Of a stretch of 64,000 nucleotides of DNA, positions 17,115 to 28,396 are shown piece after piece. The position numbers and the translations under genes are program-made. Source of the DNA: Pseudoalteromonas ruthenica (GTDB taxonomy: Bacteria; Pseudomonadota; Gammaproteobacteria; Enterobacterales; Alteromonadaceae); the NCBI RefSeq assembly GCF_008808095.1, contig NZ_CP023396.1, positions 2,294,001-2,358,000 of the forward strand. The letters are read 5' to 3'. The notes below the pieces were generated by a model. That model worked only from the letters and a program-made list of their open reading frames with translations, ran no database searches and had not been told where the DNA came from. Position 1 is the stretch's first letter, and the number at the start of each line of letters is the position of its first letter.

Positions 17115-18463
17115 TGCGTCTTTCACTCTTGCTTACTTCATCTTTATTAATTTCAGCCTGTGGAGGCTCTGACCCAACAACAGAGCCACCTACCAAACCG
17201 GAGCCCCCGATAGAGCCAACCACCCTACACAGTGATAAGGTGCAGCAATTATGGCAAGAAAATATAACCGACTTAATTACATCGGAGCCGCTTTGGCAAA
17301 ATGACTATGCATATGACACGGCCAATGTATTAATGCTACCCATGCATTACGCGTATCAACATAAAGAGCGTTTTAACGATGACCCTCGACATAACTTTGA
17401 ACAATTCTTTGCCAATGTGGAAAGTGCTTTCTATCCACAGGATATTGAAAACCGAGTTATAAAAACTCAGTTTCTGTATTTCGTTAGTCAATATCTAAAA
17501 CTACAAATTGAGTCATCACGCTGGTCAGAGAATGAGACTGTAAACCTACTGTTGCTAGAGCGAATAGAAAGCGCTTTAAATGAGCTATGGTATAACCTTG
17601 ATGCGGTTCATTGGGACGCTTCTTTGCAGTTCACAGGCATTAAGCAACGACTAGAGTGGAAACTTAGCTCGCCCGCATATGATTACGCCTACTATGGCGC
17701 CATTATTGATGAAGAAATGTTTTCTTTGGCAATAATGAATGATTTAGCTTTCATTAAGAGCGCTTTAGGTCAGGAATATGGACCTGCAGACGAAATTAAA
17801 GCGGTGACAAGGCAAGTGATCACCACTCAAGGTAGCTTTGATGGCACTGCTTGGTTTTTTCAAAAGGGTCAATGGCATGATCACCGAGATTACGCTTACG
17901 CAGGTCACGCCACTCTAGGTTCAGCTTTAGAGCGCTCTGAAGTCAGCGATATAGCAATAGACTCCTCTCACTCTCACAGAATGCCTCTTTGGCTTAAATC
18001 ATTTGCTGATGCGGCCGGTTCAAATAATGACAGTCTTTATGTAGATGCATTAGCAGGATTTAGGCACACATTTGAAACATTTGCGCTACAAACACGCGAG
18101 TCAGAGGGAGAGTTTCAACTACTGCAAACTAATTATTTGGATGGCAGAAATGGCTTGTACCGTTACTCATATTCGACTCTAGGTGATGACAACGGCTATG
18201 GCCCATTTGAGTTATCAGGAACCTTATTAGTTGGTTATTACGCATTTTCTGGCTCACAGAAGTATGCTCAGGGAATGCGACGTCTAGCAAACAGCTTCCC
18301 ACTATCACATGCGTTAATAGAGACATACACTGGGCCAGCTTCGAGTCGCTATAGACACCCTAGCTTTCAATGGCCAGAGTATTTTAGCAATGGTTTTGCA
18401 CAGACTTTCTCGTTTCTTGCATCATGTTATCAAAGAGATATAGAAAGTTGTGAGGGGGAGTAA
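17114..18463 (+). CDS. Unknown lipoprotein of the glycan locus, helical-toroid-like
   Basis: 449 residues. Lipoprotein signal with lipobox ISAC (Cys at about residue 16), then a Pro/Thr/Glu linker. The body is rich in aromatic residues and predicted helical, with repeated short Tyr/Trp-rich motifs (such as AYDYAYYGA and DHRDYAYAGHA), recalling alpha/alpha-toroid polysaccharide lyases and hydrolases. I cannot assign a family or catalytic residues. Coupled to the flippase gene and facing another unknown lipoprotein gene of similar style. It could trim or modify the surface glycan. Confidence 0.6.
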   Translation: MRLSLLLTSSLLISACGGSDPTTEPPTKPEPPIEPTTLHSDKVQQLWQENITDLITSEPLWQNDYAYDTANVLMLPMHYAYQHKERFNDDPRHNFEQFFANVESAFYPQDIENRVIKTQFLYFVSQYLKLQIESSRWSENETVNLLLLERIESALNELWYNLDAVHWDASLQFTGIKQRLEWKLSSPAYDYAYYGAIIDEEMFSLAIMNDLAFIKSALGQEYGPADEIKAVTRQVITTQGSFDGTAWFFQKGQWHDHRDYAYAGHATLGSALERSEVSDIAIDSSHSHRMPLWLKSFADAAGSNNDSLYVDALAGFRHTFETFALQTRESEGEFQLLQTNYLDGRNGLYRYSYSTLGDDNGYGPFELSGTLLVGYYAFSGSQKYAQGMRRLANSFPLSHALIETYTGPASSRYRHPSFQWPEYFSNGFAQTFSFLASCYQRDIESCEGE

Positions 18464-18470
18464 GTAATAA

Positions 18471-18496
18471 GCTGTGGCGATTGATATCGCCACAGC
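18471..18496. terminator. Hairpin between two convergent lipoprotein genes
   Basis: Perfect 11-base stem GCTGTGGCGAT / ATCGCCACAGC with a 4-base loop, placed between the two convergent stop codons. It lacks a T run, so it is a likely transcript end or block rather than a textbook intrinsic terminator. Confidence 0.6.
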
Positions 18497-18506
18497 CTAG
18501 TCGGGC

Positions 18507-20042
18507 TTAATAGTAGTCGCGTTGAGCCAATGCTAAATAGGCTGAGTTCGCACGAATCAACGATACAGCACCAATAAGCGAATTAGCCTCTCTATCCAAA
18601 AAGGCCTCATTAGTTTGTAGCCAATTCGTGGCATCAAAATCAAAAGCGTACTTTGCGTACAGCAAAGCTTCTACGTTATTAGCATAGTAGGGACCATAAT
18701 TAACCACAGCTTCATCAAGCATGCTTTGAAACACGCTGCTAAAGCCTAAGTTCTGCTTAGTTTGCCACTCCAATTTGGCTACTAGCATCATGTCATAAGT
18801 ATGGTACGTTTTTTTGAAGTTTGGATAGCTCGCAGAGGACTCTTTCATAACGTAAGGGATGAGCCCGCTAAAGTTCTCTATTTGTGCCAATAGCGACGGC
18901 GAGTTATCAGCTATTACCTGCTTGGCAAACGAATCTTGTGGTTGAGTTACCCGTTCCGCGTAAAGTAAGCCAATAACTGAGTTAGTCCAATGATTCCACA
19001 CGCCTTCAGTCGTATGCTCAAAAGCATTGCTCAACTGCTCCAATTTGACTTGGAAGACATCATCATTAGTGTACTTACTAAGAAGATACAATGTTTCCAC
19101 AATGATGCCGTTATCCATTCCTGTTGGCAAAGGCGCACTTTCTGTAAGAAACCTTCGTGCATACTGACCTTCCCCAGCTAAAACGCGATTAGCTAGATAC
19201 AGGCCGTTTTTCCTTGCTAGCTCTAGATACTCCGCCTTGCCACTCATCACATAGGCTCGAATTAACGAGTTAATGAAATATGCATTACTATGCAAGTAAG
19301 CTAAGCGGATCTCGACTCCCTGAGAGTTTGCTTGGGCGACATAAAACTCTGGGTAATCAGGCAGAAACTCACCTGTTTGAATGGGTTTCTTTTGCTCAAA
19401 CCCACCTGTGGTCAGGTAAACATTGTTGCCGTCAAATATGAAGTTAATTTCATGGAGTGAACTCGCTCCTACTAGCCACCCCTCAGGAACATCAACACCG
19501 TTGCTATGTGATGCAAATGTAGTGGTAAAACGATGTGAGTTAACATCGTTATCACTCACCAAATAACCATCCACTAGCAAGTGAGGCTCACTTTTAATGA
19601 AAGCAAGTTGCTGATCCAAATTATTCAAGTAGGCTTGCGTTTGCTGTGACAACTCTTTCGGTTGGTACGATGAACTAAGGGCAAACGTTATATTGCCTAA
19701 TGTAATACTTTCTTCGAGCCTGACACCAGGCTTGCTTGGCGCTATAGCAGTAAATCGAACACTATCACCCATAGAATAGCTGGTGCTTTCACTAACAATA
19801 TTATCGTTAAGCAAAATTGTGAAAGCACTGCCTGTTGGCGGAGATATGCTGACAGCTGAATCGAACTCAAAAGAAAAAGCTTGAGAGCTTATCGCAGTAT
19901 CTGGAAGATCACTTATCAGGTCTACGTCAATAGTTACTTTTTGTGACGGAGGTTGGGGAGTTGTTTCATCACTCTTTTCGTTACTTCCACATCCAAATAA
20001 AAAACTTACGAATAATGAAACAATAAACAACTGCTTTGACAT
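18507..20042 (-). CDS. Unknown lipoprotein, possible glycan-active toroid protein
   Basis: 511 residues from the ATG at 20042, chosen because it places a lipoprotein signal with lipobox LFGC at the N-terminus; an upstream in-frame ATG at 20153 would run through the end of the wbpE-like gene. A beta-rich N-terminal part (about 30-140) is followed by a helical part (about 140-510) with repeated hydrophobic helices of the kind seen in six-hairpin enzymes of the glucuronyl epimerase or lyase type. The family is not certain. It faces the lipoprotein gene at 17114-18463 and follows the wbp genes after 34 bases. Confidence 0.6.
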   Translation of the reverse strand: MSKQLFIVSLFVSFLFGCGSNEKSDETTPQPPSQKVTIDVDLISDLPDTAISSQAFSFEFDSAVSISPPTGSAFTILLNDNIVSESTSYSMGDSVRFTAIAPSKPGVRLEESITLGNITFALSSSYQPKELSQQTQAYLNNLDQQLAFIKSEPHLLVDGYLVSDNDVNSHRFTTTFASHSNGVDVPEGWLVGASSLHEINFIFDGNNVYLTTGGFEQKKPIQTGEFLPDYPEFYVAQANSQGVEIRLAYLHSNAYFINSLIRAYVMSGKAEYLELARKNGLYLANRVLAGEGQYARRFLTESAPLPTGMDNGIIVETLYLLSKYTNDDVFQVKLEQLSNAFEHTTEGVWNHWTNSVIGLLYAERVTQPQDSFAKQVIADNSPSLLAQIENFSGLIPYVMKESSASYPNFKKTYHTYDMMLVAKLEWQTKQNLGFSSVFQSMLDEAVVNYGPYYANNVEALLYAKYAFDFDATNWLQTNEAFLDREANSLIGAVSLIRANSAYLALAQRDYY

Positions 20043-20076
20043 TAAAAATCCTTTTAAAATATTAAAAATCAAATAA

Positions 20077-21141
20077 CTACAAATATCCATGCATGGGCAG
20101 ACTAAACACCGACTGCGCCAATTTAGTGGCAACAGGAAAGTCTTTATCTTCATAGCCTAATTCAGCAAAAGCACTCTGCTGGTGCATGCAGGTACCGTAG
20201 TAAATCATAGTAGGGACACCTTGTGCTTTATAAGCTTGCATATCTGACTCTCGGTTATCACTCACTAACGTATACTGAGCCCAAGAGCTGAGGTAACCTG
20301 AGGGCACTTTAGGAGTTTTAAACTTACCGCTTAATTGCTCCTCATAGCGCTGTGCTGCTTTATTTCTGTTCTCTAACTCTTCAGGGAATGCTGCCAGCTT
20401 TTCCAGTAGTATGGCCGCTTGGATGGTATCTAACCGGCTATTCATTCCTATACGCACATTGTCATACTTGTCTTTTCCCTTACCATGAACACGGTAGGAT
20501 CTTAACAACTCTGCGTATTCGTCACTATTTGTAAAAATAGCACCGCCATCGCCATAGCAACCTAAAGGTTTAGCAGGGAAAAAGCTTGTTGTAGCAATAT
20601 CTCCAAAGCTACCAGCTCGGCGTGAGTTTATAGCGCCTCCAAATCCTTGAGCCGCATCCTCGATGAGTTTGAGCCCATACTTTTCAGCGATACGCTCTAA
20701 CTCAGGGTAGTTTGCTGGCAGACCAAATAAGTCGACAGCTATAATTGCCTTGGGTGTATAAAGACCCTGTTCAATTACGCTTTTTATCTGCTTCTCAAGG
20801 TGGACGGGGCAGATATTGAATGTGTCCTCATCAGAGTCCACGAAAACAGGTGTTGCACCAGCGTATGATATAACTTCGGCGGTGGCGAAAAAGGTAAACG
20901 TTGGACAAAAAACAGCGTCATTCTCTTCGATCCCCAATGTCATCAAAGACAGTGTTAATGCGTCGGTTCCATTCGCACATGAAATCACATGTTTAACACC
21001 GACATAATCGGCCAGCTGTTGCTCTAACTCGCGTACTTCAGGACCCATGATGTACTGACCATGTTCGAGGACCGTTTTTATACGCGCATCAATTTTATTT
21101 TGTAAATGCTTATATTGTGCTTCAAGGTCAATAAAGTGCAT
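20077..21141 (-). CDS. wbpE: WbpE-like PLP aminotransferase, C-terminus shortened
   Basis: 354 residues. Close in order and motifs to WbpE of Pseudomonas aeruginosa, which transaminates the 3-keto group of UDP-GlcNAcA: SCANGTDAL, IEDAAQGFGG and the PLP Lys in FFPAKPLGCYGDGG are all present. The protein stops right after SLPMHGYL, whereas WbpE continues for roughly 14 more residues with a last helix. None of the three frames restores that tail. The fold core and active site are complete, so it may still work. Abuts the wbpD gene without a gap. Confidence 0.88.
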   Translation of the reverse strand: MHFIDLEAQYKHLQNKIDARIKTVLEHGQYIMGPEVRELEQQLADYVGVKHVISCANGTDALTLSLMTLGIEENDAVFCPTFTFFATAEVISYAGATPVFVDSDEDTFNICPVHLEKQIKSVIEQGLYTPKAIIAVDLFGLPANYPELERIAEKYGLKLIEDAAQGFGGAINSRRAGSFGDIATTSFFPAKPLGCYGDGGAIFTNSDEYAELLRSYRVHGKGKDKYDNVRIGMNSRLDTIQAAILLEKLAAFPEELENRNKAAQRYEEQLSGKFKTPKVPSGYLSSWAQYTLVSDNRESDMQAYKAQGVPTMIYYGTCMHQQSAFAELGYEDKDFPVATKLAQSVFSLPMHGYL

Positions 21142-21722
21142 TTATTCTTCCTTTATCGATAGGTTACCATTCACTAATGAATACAGCTCGTTAGTGTGTA
21201 CACAACGAGCTTCTGCGCTTCCCTCAAGGGGTAAATCTAGCTGCTCACCATACTTACTGATCCAGCCAACTTGACGTGCAGGTACGCCAACCATCAAAGC
21301 GAAAGCTTTTACATCTTTGTTGACCACAGCACCTGCACCTACTAGCGCATATTCACCAATGGTTACACCGCACACAATGGTGCAGTTGGCTCCCAACGTG
21401 GCGCCTTTTCGGACAAACGTATCTCTGTACTCAGACTTTCGTTCAATGAATGAGCGAGGATTGTAAACATTCGTGAAAACCATACTCGGTCCACAAAACA
21501 CATCATCCTCAAGAAAGACGTTGTCATAGACTGAAACATTGTTCTGTACTTTAACGTTATTACCAATCGTAACTTTGTTACCGACAAAAACATTTTGCCC
21601 TAGCGAGCAGCCTTTACCTATTTGAGCTTGCCCACATACATGAGCAAAGTGCCAAACTCTGGAGCCTTCTCCTATTTCGGCGCCCTCGTCGACTATTGCG
21701 CTTTCGTGAATCATAACCGTCA

Positions 21723-21723
<1 letters not shown>
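21142..21723 (-). CDS. wbpD: WbpD-like UDP-GlcNAc3NA N-acetyltransferase
   Basis: 193 residues, a left-handed beta-helix acetyltransferase with hexapeptide repeats from about residue 10 to 150. The segments [20 protein letters not shown] and FTNVYNPRS closely match the WbpD/WlbB family, which acetylates the 3-amino group of UDP-2-acetamido-3-amino-GlcA using acetyl-CoA. Shares its first base with the wbpB stop and ends next to the wbpE start. Confidence 0.93.
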
Positions 21724-22670
<947 letters not shown>

Positions 22671-23981
22671 TTAGGCCTTTATAACTTTCTGCGAGGCACT
22701 TCTATATTTGCCACGGGTGTCAACGATTAAAGGAGCGTGTTCGAGGATAAGTTCGTAATCAAACTTGTCATGATCGGTTGCCAATACGACAGCATCAACC
22801 TCACTCAACGACTCAGCTGTGAGTTCTTCGGAGCGTAAATCAAAATCATGCTCTCGCATTCGTGGAAATTCATGAACATGAGGATCGCTGTATGATACAT
22901 CGCACCCTTTTGCTCTTAGGAGCTCCATGATTTCCACGGAAGGAGACTCACGCATGTCATCAACATTCTTCTTATATGCGATCCCTAAGACCAGTACTTT
23001 GCTCCCCTTGAGCGCTTTACCAGAGTCATTTAGACCATCCATCAGTTTACTAACAACGTATTCTGGCATGGCCTGATTCACTTCACCAGAGAGCTCAATA
23101 AAGCGGGTATGTAAACCATACTCTCTGGCTTTCCAAGTCAGGTAGAATGGGTCTATAGGGATACAATGGCCGCCTAAACCTGGTCCTGGATAATAAGGAG
23201 TAAAGCCAAAAGGTTTTGTTGCTGCAGCGTCAACCACCTCAAAAATGTCTACTCCCATACGATCAGCGACTACTTTCATTTCATTGACCAAGCCAATATT
23301 CACTGCTCGGTGAATATTCTCGAGTAGCTTTGTCATTTCAGCCACTTTAGTGGAGCTAACAGGCACCACACTATCAATCGCAGGTGAGTACAGCGATATG
23401 CCGACTTCTGTGCATTCTTTGGTATGACCACCACAAATTTTTGGGATTGTATTAGTCTGAAAATCTGGGTTGCCTGGGTCTTCGCGCTCTGGTGAGTATA
23501 TTAAGAAATAGTTGTCTCCCACTGTAAACCCACACTTTTCAATCCTAGGAAGCAACTCTTCCTCGGTAGTTCCAGGATAAGTGGTGCTCTCAAGAGACAA
23601 CACCTGTCCCGATATAAGGTGTGGCAGTAATGAGTCCATCGTCGATGTGACGTAACTTAAATCTGGTTCTCGGTATTTATTAAGCGGAGTAGGAACACAT
23701 AAAATAATGGCATCACACTTCGCAGCTTGAGCAAAGTCTGAAGTAGCGACAGCTCCGCTGGTGACCGCTGCTGCTATCGCATCTGAAGCGATGTGCTCTA
23801 TGTAGCTTTTACCGGAGTTTATCTGCTCGACTTTATTGGGGTCTATATCGATACCGATCACATTAAAGCCTATGGAGCTATACCTCAAAAGTAGAGGTAA
23901 ACCAACATAACCCAGACCAACAATACCTATTGTTGCTGAACGTGACTCAAAACGAGAGATTAATTGCTCTTTATTATTCAT
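22671..23981 (-). CDS. wbpA: WbpA-like UDP-GlcNAc 6-dehydrogenase
   Basis: 436 residues, the same length as WbpA. NAD-binding [12 protein letters not shown] at the N-terminus, [10 protein letters not shown] region, and [20 protein letters not shown] containing the catalytic Cys of the UDP-sugar dehydrogenase family. Converts UDP-GlcNAc to UDP-GlcNAcA, the first step of the pathway. Overlaps wbpI by eight bases. Confidence 0.94.
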   Translation of the reverse strand: MNNKEQLISRFESRSATIGIVGLGYVGLPLLLRYSSIGFNVIGIDIDPNKVEQINSGKSYIEHIASDAIAAAVTSGAVATSDFAQAAKCDAIILCVPTPLNKYREPDLSYVTSTMDSLLPHLISGQVLSLESTTYPGTTEEELLPRIEKCGFTVGDNYFLIYSPEREDPGNPDFQTNTIPKICGGHTKECTEVGISLYSPAIDSVVPVSSTKVAEMTKLLENIHRAVNIGLVNEMKVVADRMGVDIFEVVDAAATKPFGFTPYYPGPGLGGHCIPIDPFYLTWKAREYGLHTRFIELSGEVNQAMPEYVVSKLMDGLNDSGKALKGSKVLVLGIAYKKNVDDMRESPSVEIMELLRAKGCDVSYSDPHVHEFPRMREHDFDLRSEELTAESLSEVDAVVLATDHDKFDYELILEHAPLIVDTRGKYRSASQKVIKA

Positions 23982-25056
23982 GGTTACCTGCTAAAAACTT
24001 TGCTATTTCCTTTGCGCTTGAGCCATTTCCATAAAGCTGGCCTTGATTGTCTATTCCTGCGCTATTGATAATCTGGGATGCCTTTTTGATCATTGCTTGA
24101 GTATCAGAGCCGACCAGAGTGTTTACACCTGCTTCAACAAGCTCAACCCACTCAGTCTCTTCACGTGCCGTAATGCACTCACGCCCTAAAAAATACGCTT
24201 CTTTTTGTAGGCCCCCACTGTCGGTTACAACAAAGCTACTTGCATTAATGAGCTTTAACATTTCGACGTAACCAACAGGAGCAATCAGATCAATATTGGT
24301 GCTGATATTATGCTCGGCTAATTTCTGCTTTGTTCTTGGGTGAATAGGCATAACAATTGGAATTTGCTGGTTTATTTCCTCTAACCCAGAAAATATGTTG
24401 CGCAGCTTCTCTTCACTATCAGTGTTTTCAGCTCGATGTATGGTAGCCAGTACAAACTTACTGTGTTTTGCCAAAGTGTCCTTTAAAACTTCATTATCAG
24501 AGGGTTTATCCTTGAAATGAAGCACAGCATCATACATGACATCACCGGTTTCAACGACTTGGGCCGGCTTTTGGGCATACCCCTCCAGCTCGAGATTTGC
24601 CATTGCCGTTTTAGTTGGACAAAACAGCACATCACTAATATTGTCAGTCAGTATCCGATTCACTTCTTCTGGCATTTTTTTGTTAAAACTTCTTAAGCCA
24701 GCTTCAACATGAGCAACTTTGACATGAAGTTTTACCGCAGCTAAAGCCCCTGCTAAGGTAGAATTTGTATCGCCATAAACAAGGACCCAATCTGGTTTTT
24801 CGCGTTGTATAACAGACTCTATTTCTGCCAACATTGTACCTGTCATCACGCCATGAGAACCAGAGTTGATATTCAAATTATAATCTGGTTTAGGTATCTC
24901 CATTTGCGTAAAGAAGATGTCACTCATATTCTCATCAAAGTGTTGTCCCGTATGAACGATGATCTCTTTAACACCAGGTATTTCTCTAAGAGCTTTAGAA
25001 ACTACAGCGGCCTTAACAAACTGCGGCCGCGCCCCTATCACGGTAAGAACTTTCAT
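23974..25056 (-). CDS. wbpI: WbpI-like UDP-sugar 2-epimerase
   Basis: 360 residues of the UDP-GlcNAc 2-epimerase fold. The N-terminus ([18 protein letters not shown]), [15 protein letters not shown] and [15 protein letters not shown] resemble WbpI more than WecB. In company with wbpA, B, D and E the expected reaction is UDP-GlcNAc3NAcA to UDP-ManNAc3NAcA. WecB-type UDP-GlcNAc epimerisation is the alternative. Overlaps the glycosyltransferase gene by four bases. Confidence 0.87.
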   Translation of the reverse strand: MKVLTVIGARPQFVKAAVVSKALREIPGVKEIIVHTGQHFDENMSDIFFTQMEIPKPDYNLNINSGSHGVMTGTMLAEIESVIQREKPDWVLVYGDTNSTLAGALAAVKLHVKVAHVEAGLRSFNKKMPEEVNRILTDNISDVLFCPTKTAMANLELEGYAQKPAQVVETGDVMYDAVLHFKDKPSDNEVLKDTLAKHSKFVLATIHRAENTDSEEKLRNIFSGLEEINQQIPIVMPIHPRTKQKLAEHNISTNIDLIAPVGYVEMLKLINASSFVVTDSGGLQKEAYFLGRECITAREETEWVELVEAGVNTLVGSDTQAMIKKASQIINSAGIDNQGQLYGNGSSAKEIAKFLAGNHE

Positions 25057-26150
25057 TGTGAAACCTTTTCATAAAATGCTTTAAGCTTGGCAAACTCAGG
25101 TTGCCAACTGTACTTGCTCTCAACGGCTGCGACCCCGTTTTTTCCCATTTGTTTCGCTTTTTCAGGGTTGTCCACCAGAAACTGCATCGCGTCCGCTATT
25201 TGCTGGGGATCTGTTGGGTCAACACAAATACCACATTCATGTTTTTCAACAACATTACGCCACAGAGGGAAGTTTGACGCGATAACAGGCAAACCAGCAG
25301 ACATATACTCAAACAATTTGTTAGGTTGAGCTTCGACATGATTCGGCTCTGGTAGGAAGGTAACCAGCCCTGCAATTGCCTTTTCCAAAAGGAGTTGAAC
25401 ACCTTTACGGTCTACAGAACCAAGAAATTCAATATTTCCAGCTCCGAGGGATTCATTTACCTGTCGCAGAGTTTCTTGCTCTTGACACTTACCTGCCACT
25501 TTCAGCGTGAGACTAGTATTAATCGACAAAGCCTGTGCCAGTTCAACAATTCCCCTAATTTTACTAAATGCACCTACGTAGGCAAAGTAACTTTCTCTCT
25601 CAACATTGCCTGAGCGCTGAAGCTCACCAAGAATAGGATAGTTGTTAATGTCTACCACATTGGTATTCATATTCTTAAACTTGTCGCGAATGACCGGGGT
25701 CGCGGCGATTATGCCATCTAGTTTTGGCACCTTATACTTCTCATAACTATCAGCAGCAAAAGAGAGAATTTTGGCTACTGGTTTTGATAAATAAGGCTTT
25801 GACAATAGTTGCTTAGGGAAATCTTCATGCGCATCAAAAATAACTTTTTTGCCATTGTTCTTCAGTAAGTTTGCTACTGTGAGTAACTCAGGGTCATGCA
25901 TATGGTAAACGTCTGCATTGAGTTCAAGGCCTTTTACAGCTACTTCTTTTGGAATTTTAAGTATGCGGCTAAAACGAGATGAAGCTGTGCCAACATCAAA
26001 AATATTGACACCATCTTTGGTTTCATCTCCTTGGCCATCGGCAACAACCAAAGATACCTTATATCCGGCAGACTTTAAGCTCTCACACATTTTCAAATAA
26101 ACGCGGGTATCTGAGCGGTTGTGAACGGATGTAAGGTGACAAATATGCAT
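25053..26150 (-). CDS. GT4-type glycosyltransferase
   Basis: About 365 residues from the ATG at 26150; an in-frame TTG at 26165 would add five. Two-domain GT-B fold with N-terminal CHLTSVHNRSDTR, HMHDPE and C-terminal EAQPNKLFEYMSAGLPVIAS, where the Glu residues bind the nucleotide sugar. Placed in operon with the wbp genes, it may add the ManNAc3NAcA residue, as WbpH is thought to do in P. aeruginosa. Acceptor unknown. Confidence 0.85.
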   Translation of the reverse strand: MHICHLTSVHNRSDTRVYLKMCESLKSAGYKVSLVVADGQGDETKDGVNIFDVGTASSRFSRILKIPKEVAVKGLELNADVYHMHDPELLTVANLLKNNGKKVIFDAHEDFPKQLLSKPYLSKPVAKILSFAADSYEKYKVPKLDGIIAATPVIRDKFKNMNTNVVDINNYPILGELQRSGNVERESYFAYVGAFSKIRGIVELAQALSINTSLTLKVAGKCQEQETLRQVNESLGAGNIEFLGSVDRKGVQLLLEKAIAGLVTFLPEPNHVEAQPNKLFEYMSAGLPVIASNFPLWRNVVEKHECGICVDPTDPQQIADAMQFLVDNPEKAKQMGKNGVAAVESKYSWQPEFAKLKAFYEKVSQ

Positions 26151-26193
26151 GTCATTTGTTTGCAAAATAAATTCTCTTTAAAGCTTCTTAGTA

Positions 26194-27456
26194 TTAATGA
26201 AACGCGTTTCTTTTTATTAGCATCGTAATTAAGAGAAACGCTACTAGCCCGTGAGTGAGTATTACGGTAGTTAAATCTGCTGACAGTATTATTGTTATCA
26301 TTAAAATGAAGGTGGCACTGAAAATGAATCGTTCACCACACCTTTCCCCCAAAGAGGAAAAGTAGGAAATAATAACACCAACTAGTAGTGAGTAAAATGC
26401 GACCCCCAATAATCCTGCATTAGCATATCCAGAACCGACCCAGCCAGTGTTTGCTGATAGTTCAGGGTCTGAAAAAATCTCTTGGCCCATCAAAAATGCT
26501 GCTGTCACTGGGTAGGGAGATTCGATTAACCCAAAGCTCAGGCGACTGTCAGCCCAGTAATAATGAAGGTTATTGCTAAAAAACTCGAGATAAAGCATGT
26601 TTAAGTGAGAAGGAATTAAAATAGCCCGGCGCGATATTAATGAGCCAAACCAACCTAATAATGGGCTGTCTAGCTCTTGCTTAAGAGTAAAGTCCAGAAT
26701 CGATATTGCGACTAGGCTAATAGCGCCAACAGCTAATAACCGCGCGATCATTCTCTTGGGGATCGTATAAACAGCTAATATCAGTATTGGGTAAATAAGT
26801 GGCGATTTATGAGCCGTTAAGCCAAATACCATTATCGAACTTGCAACCCCTAAAGCCGCATACAAATACTGCTTCTGAATTACCGACATCACGATGACAA
26901 GAGGTATGAATATTTTCCCTACAATGGGGCTTAAATAAGCAAACACTGGATGCAAACTGCTGTTTGCTTCATCTCTAATCTCATACACTTTAGAAAGGTT
27001 AAAGTTTAGATAAGATAAACCACCCTGAGCAATAATCCCCAACAGATACAGCGCTATCATCAGCAGGAGCAACCTTGACAGTACAATGGTATTTATTTGG
27101 TGGGATACAATTACTTTGGGTCTAAACAGCTTTGATGCCAGTAACATCAGAAGACACGCCATCATGGTAGTCAAGTAAAAATCATATCCGCCACCTCCAA
27201 ACGCAAATAGCACAAGCGATGGAATTAACAGCAGACAATAGACTAGCTGAAGATACGTATACTTTAAGCGGTTAGAGTAAGAGACAATATAGATTAAAAC
27301 TATAGAAATAATGCTTACAAACACCTTAAGAAGGTCAAGCTCAGAATTAAACTTCATGTAATCAAAAAGCTTGCCTACAAATTCATAATGGCAGTAGCCT
27401 AATAGCAAGAAGTAGAGAATAGCTAAGACTAAGCTTTGATAAAGGGGCTTGGGCAA
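26194..27456 (-). CDS. wzy: Wzy-like polysaccharide polymerase
   Basis: 420 residues with about ten to twelve membrane helices and a larger periplasmic loop around residues 280-345. Wzy proteins have little sequence similarity, so the call rests on topology and on the position between a glycosyltransferase and Wzz. The gene is A+T-rich compared with neighbours, as wzy genes usually are. It would polymerise repeat units flipped by the Wzx-like protein. Confidence 0.75.
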   Translation of the reverse strand: MPKPLYQSLVLAILYFLLLGYCHYEFVGKLFDYMKFNSELDLLKVFVSIISIVLIYIVSYSNRLKYTYLQLVYCLLLIPSLVLFAFGGGGYDFYLTTMMACLLMLLASKLFRPKVIVSHQINTIVLSRLLLLMIALYLLGIIAQGGLSYLNFNLSKVYEIRDEANSSLHPVFAYLSPIVGKIFIPLVIVMSVIQKQYLYAALGVASSIMVFGLTAHKSPLIYPILILAVYTIPKRMIARLLAVGAISLVAISILDFTLKQELDSPLLGWFGSLISRRAILIPSHLNMLYLEFFSNNLHYYWADSRLSFGLIESPYPVTAAFLMGQEIFSDPELSANTGWVGSGYANAGLLGVAFYSLLVGVIISYFSSLGERCGERFIFSATFILMITIILSADLTTVILTHGLVAFLLITMLIKRNAFH

Positions 27457-27466
27457 AACTTACCCC

Positions 27467-28396
27467 TTATTTCTTCGGTGAGTATCGAAATACAGAGGTC
27501 ACAGCCCCTATAAAGCCACCCAAAAATAGCCCTAATAACAACAGCCCAAAGCGATTGGGATAAGCTGGCTCTTCTGGCGCAATAGGTGGGTCGATAACTC
27601 TAAGGGAGTACTCTTCTCGAGTATTCGCTAGCATCTTCTTTTGCTCTTGCTGCTGAATAAGCTCATAAAAAACGTTTTCTAAGTCTTTCAAACGAGTGTC
27701 CGCGATCACCTCATTGAGATAATCGATACTCTTCTGAGCTTCCTTAATATCCTTCTCACGCGTTCGGTCATTTAAAAAAGCGACGAGTTTTTTCAATGTT
27801 TCTTTGGCAAAGTATGGCGAGTAATGGGAAAAACTTACTTCCACTAAGCCTGAGTTTTGATCAAAATCTACTTTTAAATATTCATCCTTCATGAACTTGC
27901 GAAGCTCAATTAAGCTCGGTTCTTGTTTCTTTGGCGGCTCCACTTCCCGAACCCAAGCTTGCTTATCCGCGTCATATAGCTCCGAGTCATATAGAAAACT
28001 ATCGGAGGCATAGTCCCATCCTGACACCGCGAATATAGGTACAGCTAATTGATGTTTATCTATGAATTGCATTTGAAAATCCCTACTTTTAAGGATTTCA
28101 ACTGTTAAAGCGATATCTGTGCCTTGCGCACCTCCGAGGTTAACCCCAGCCAAAGATGCTAGTCCGCCAAACTTGTTCGCTAGGGAAGAGAGGTCCCCTC
28201 CCTCCCCCGTATCAGCTGCTGCAAGCAACATTGAAGATTTATACATGTTAGGGGTATTAATAGCTACGACCGCGAAGATAGCACCGAATAAAAATGCAGC
28301 TCCAACAACAATCAGCTTTCCTTTCCATATGCGAGACAGCAAATCAAGGAGATGTATTTCCTCTGGCTCGTAAGTCTTATTCACACTTTCTGACAT
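27467..28396 (-). CDS. wzz: Wzz-type chain-length regulator
   Basis: 309 residues from the ATG at 28396, whose first base is shared with the stop of the wza-like gene; the frame is open upstream but lies within that gene. Two membrane helices (about 35-55 and 285-303) bracket a periplasmic coiled-coil domain, with the Pro-rich PPIAPEEPAYPNR before the second helix, the Wzz hallmark. There is no cytoplasmic tyrosine-kinase domain, so this is a PCP-1/O-antigen type rather than Wzc. Confidence 0.9.
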   Translation of the reverse strand: MSESVNKTYEPEEIHLLDLLSRIWKGKLIVVGAAFLFGAIFAVVAINTPNMYKSSMLLAAADTGEGGDLSSLANKFGGLASLAGVNLGGAQGTDIALTVEILKSRDFQMQFIDKHQLAVPIFAVSGWDYASDSFLYDSELYDADKQAWVREVEPPKKQEPSLIELRKFMKDEYLKVDFDQNSGLVEVSFSHYSPYFAKETLKKLVAFLNDRTREKDIKEAQKSIDYLNEVIADTRLKDLENVFYELIQQQEQKKMLANTREEYSLRVIDPPIAPEEPAYPNRFGLLLLGLFLGGFIGAVTSVFRYSPKK

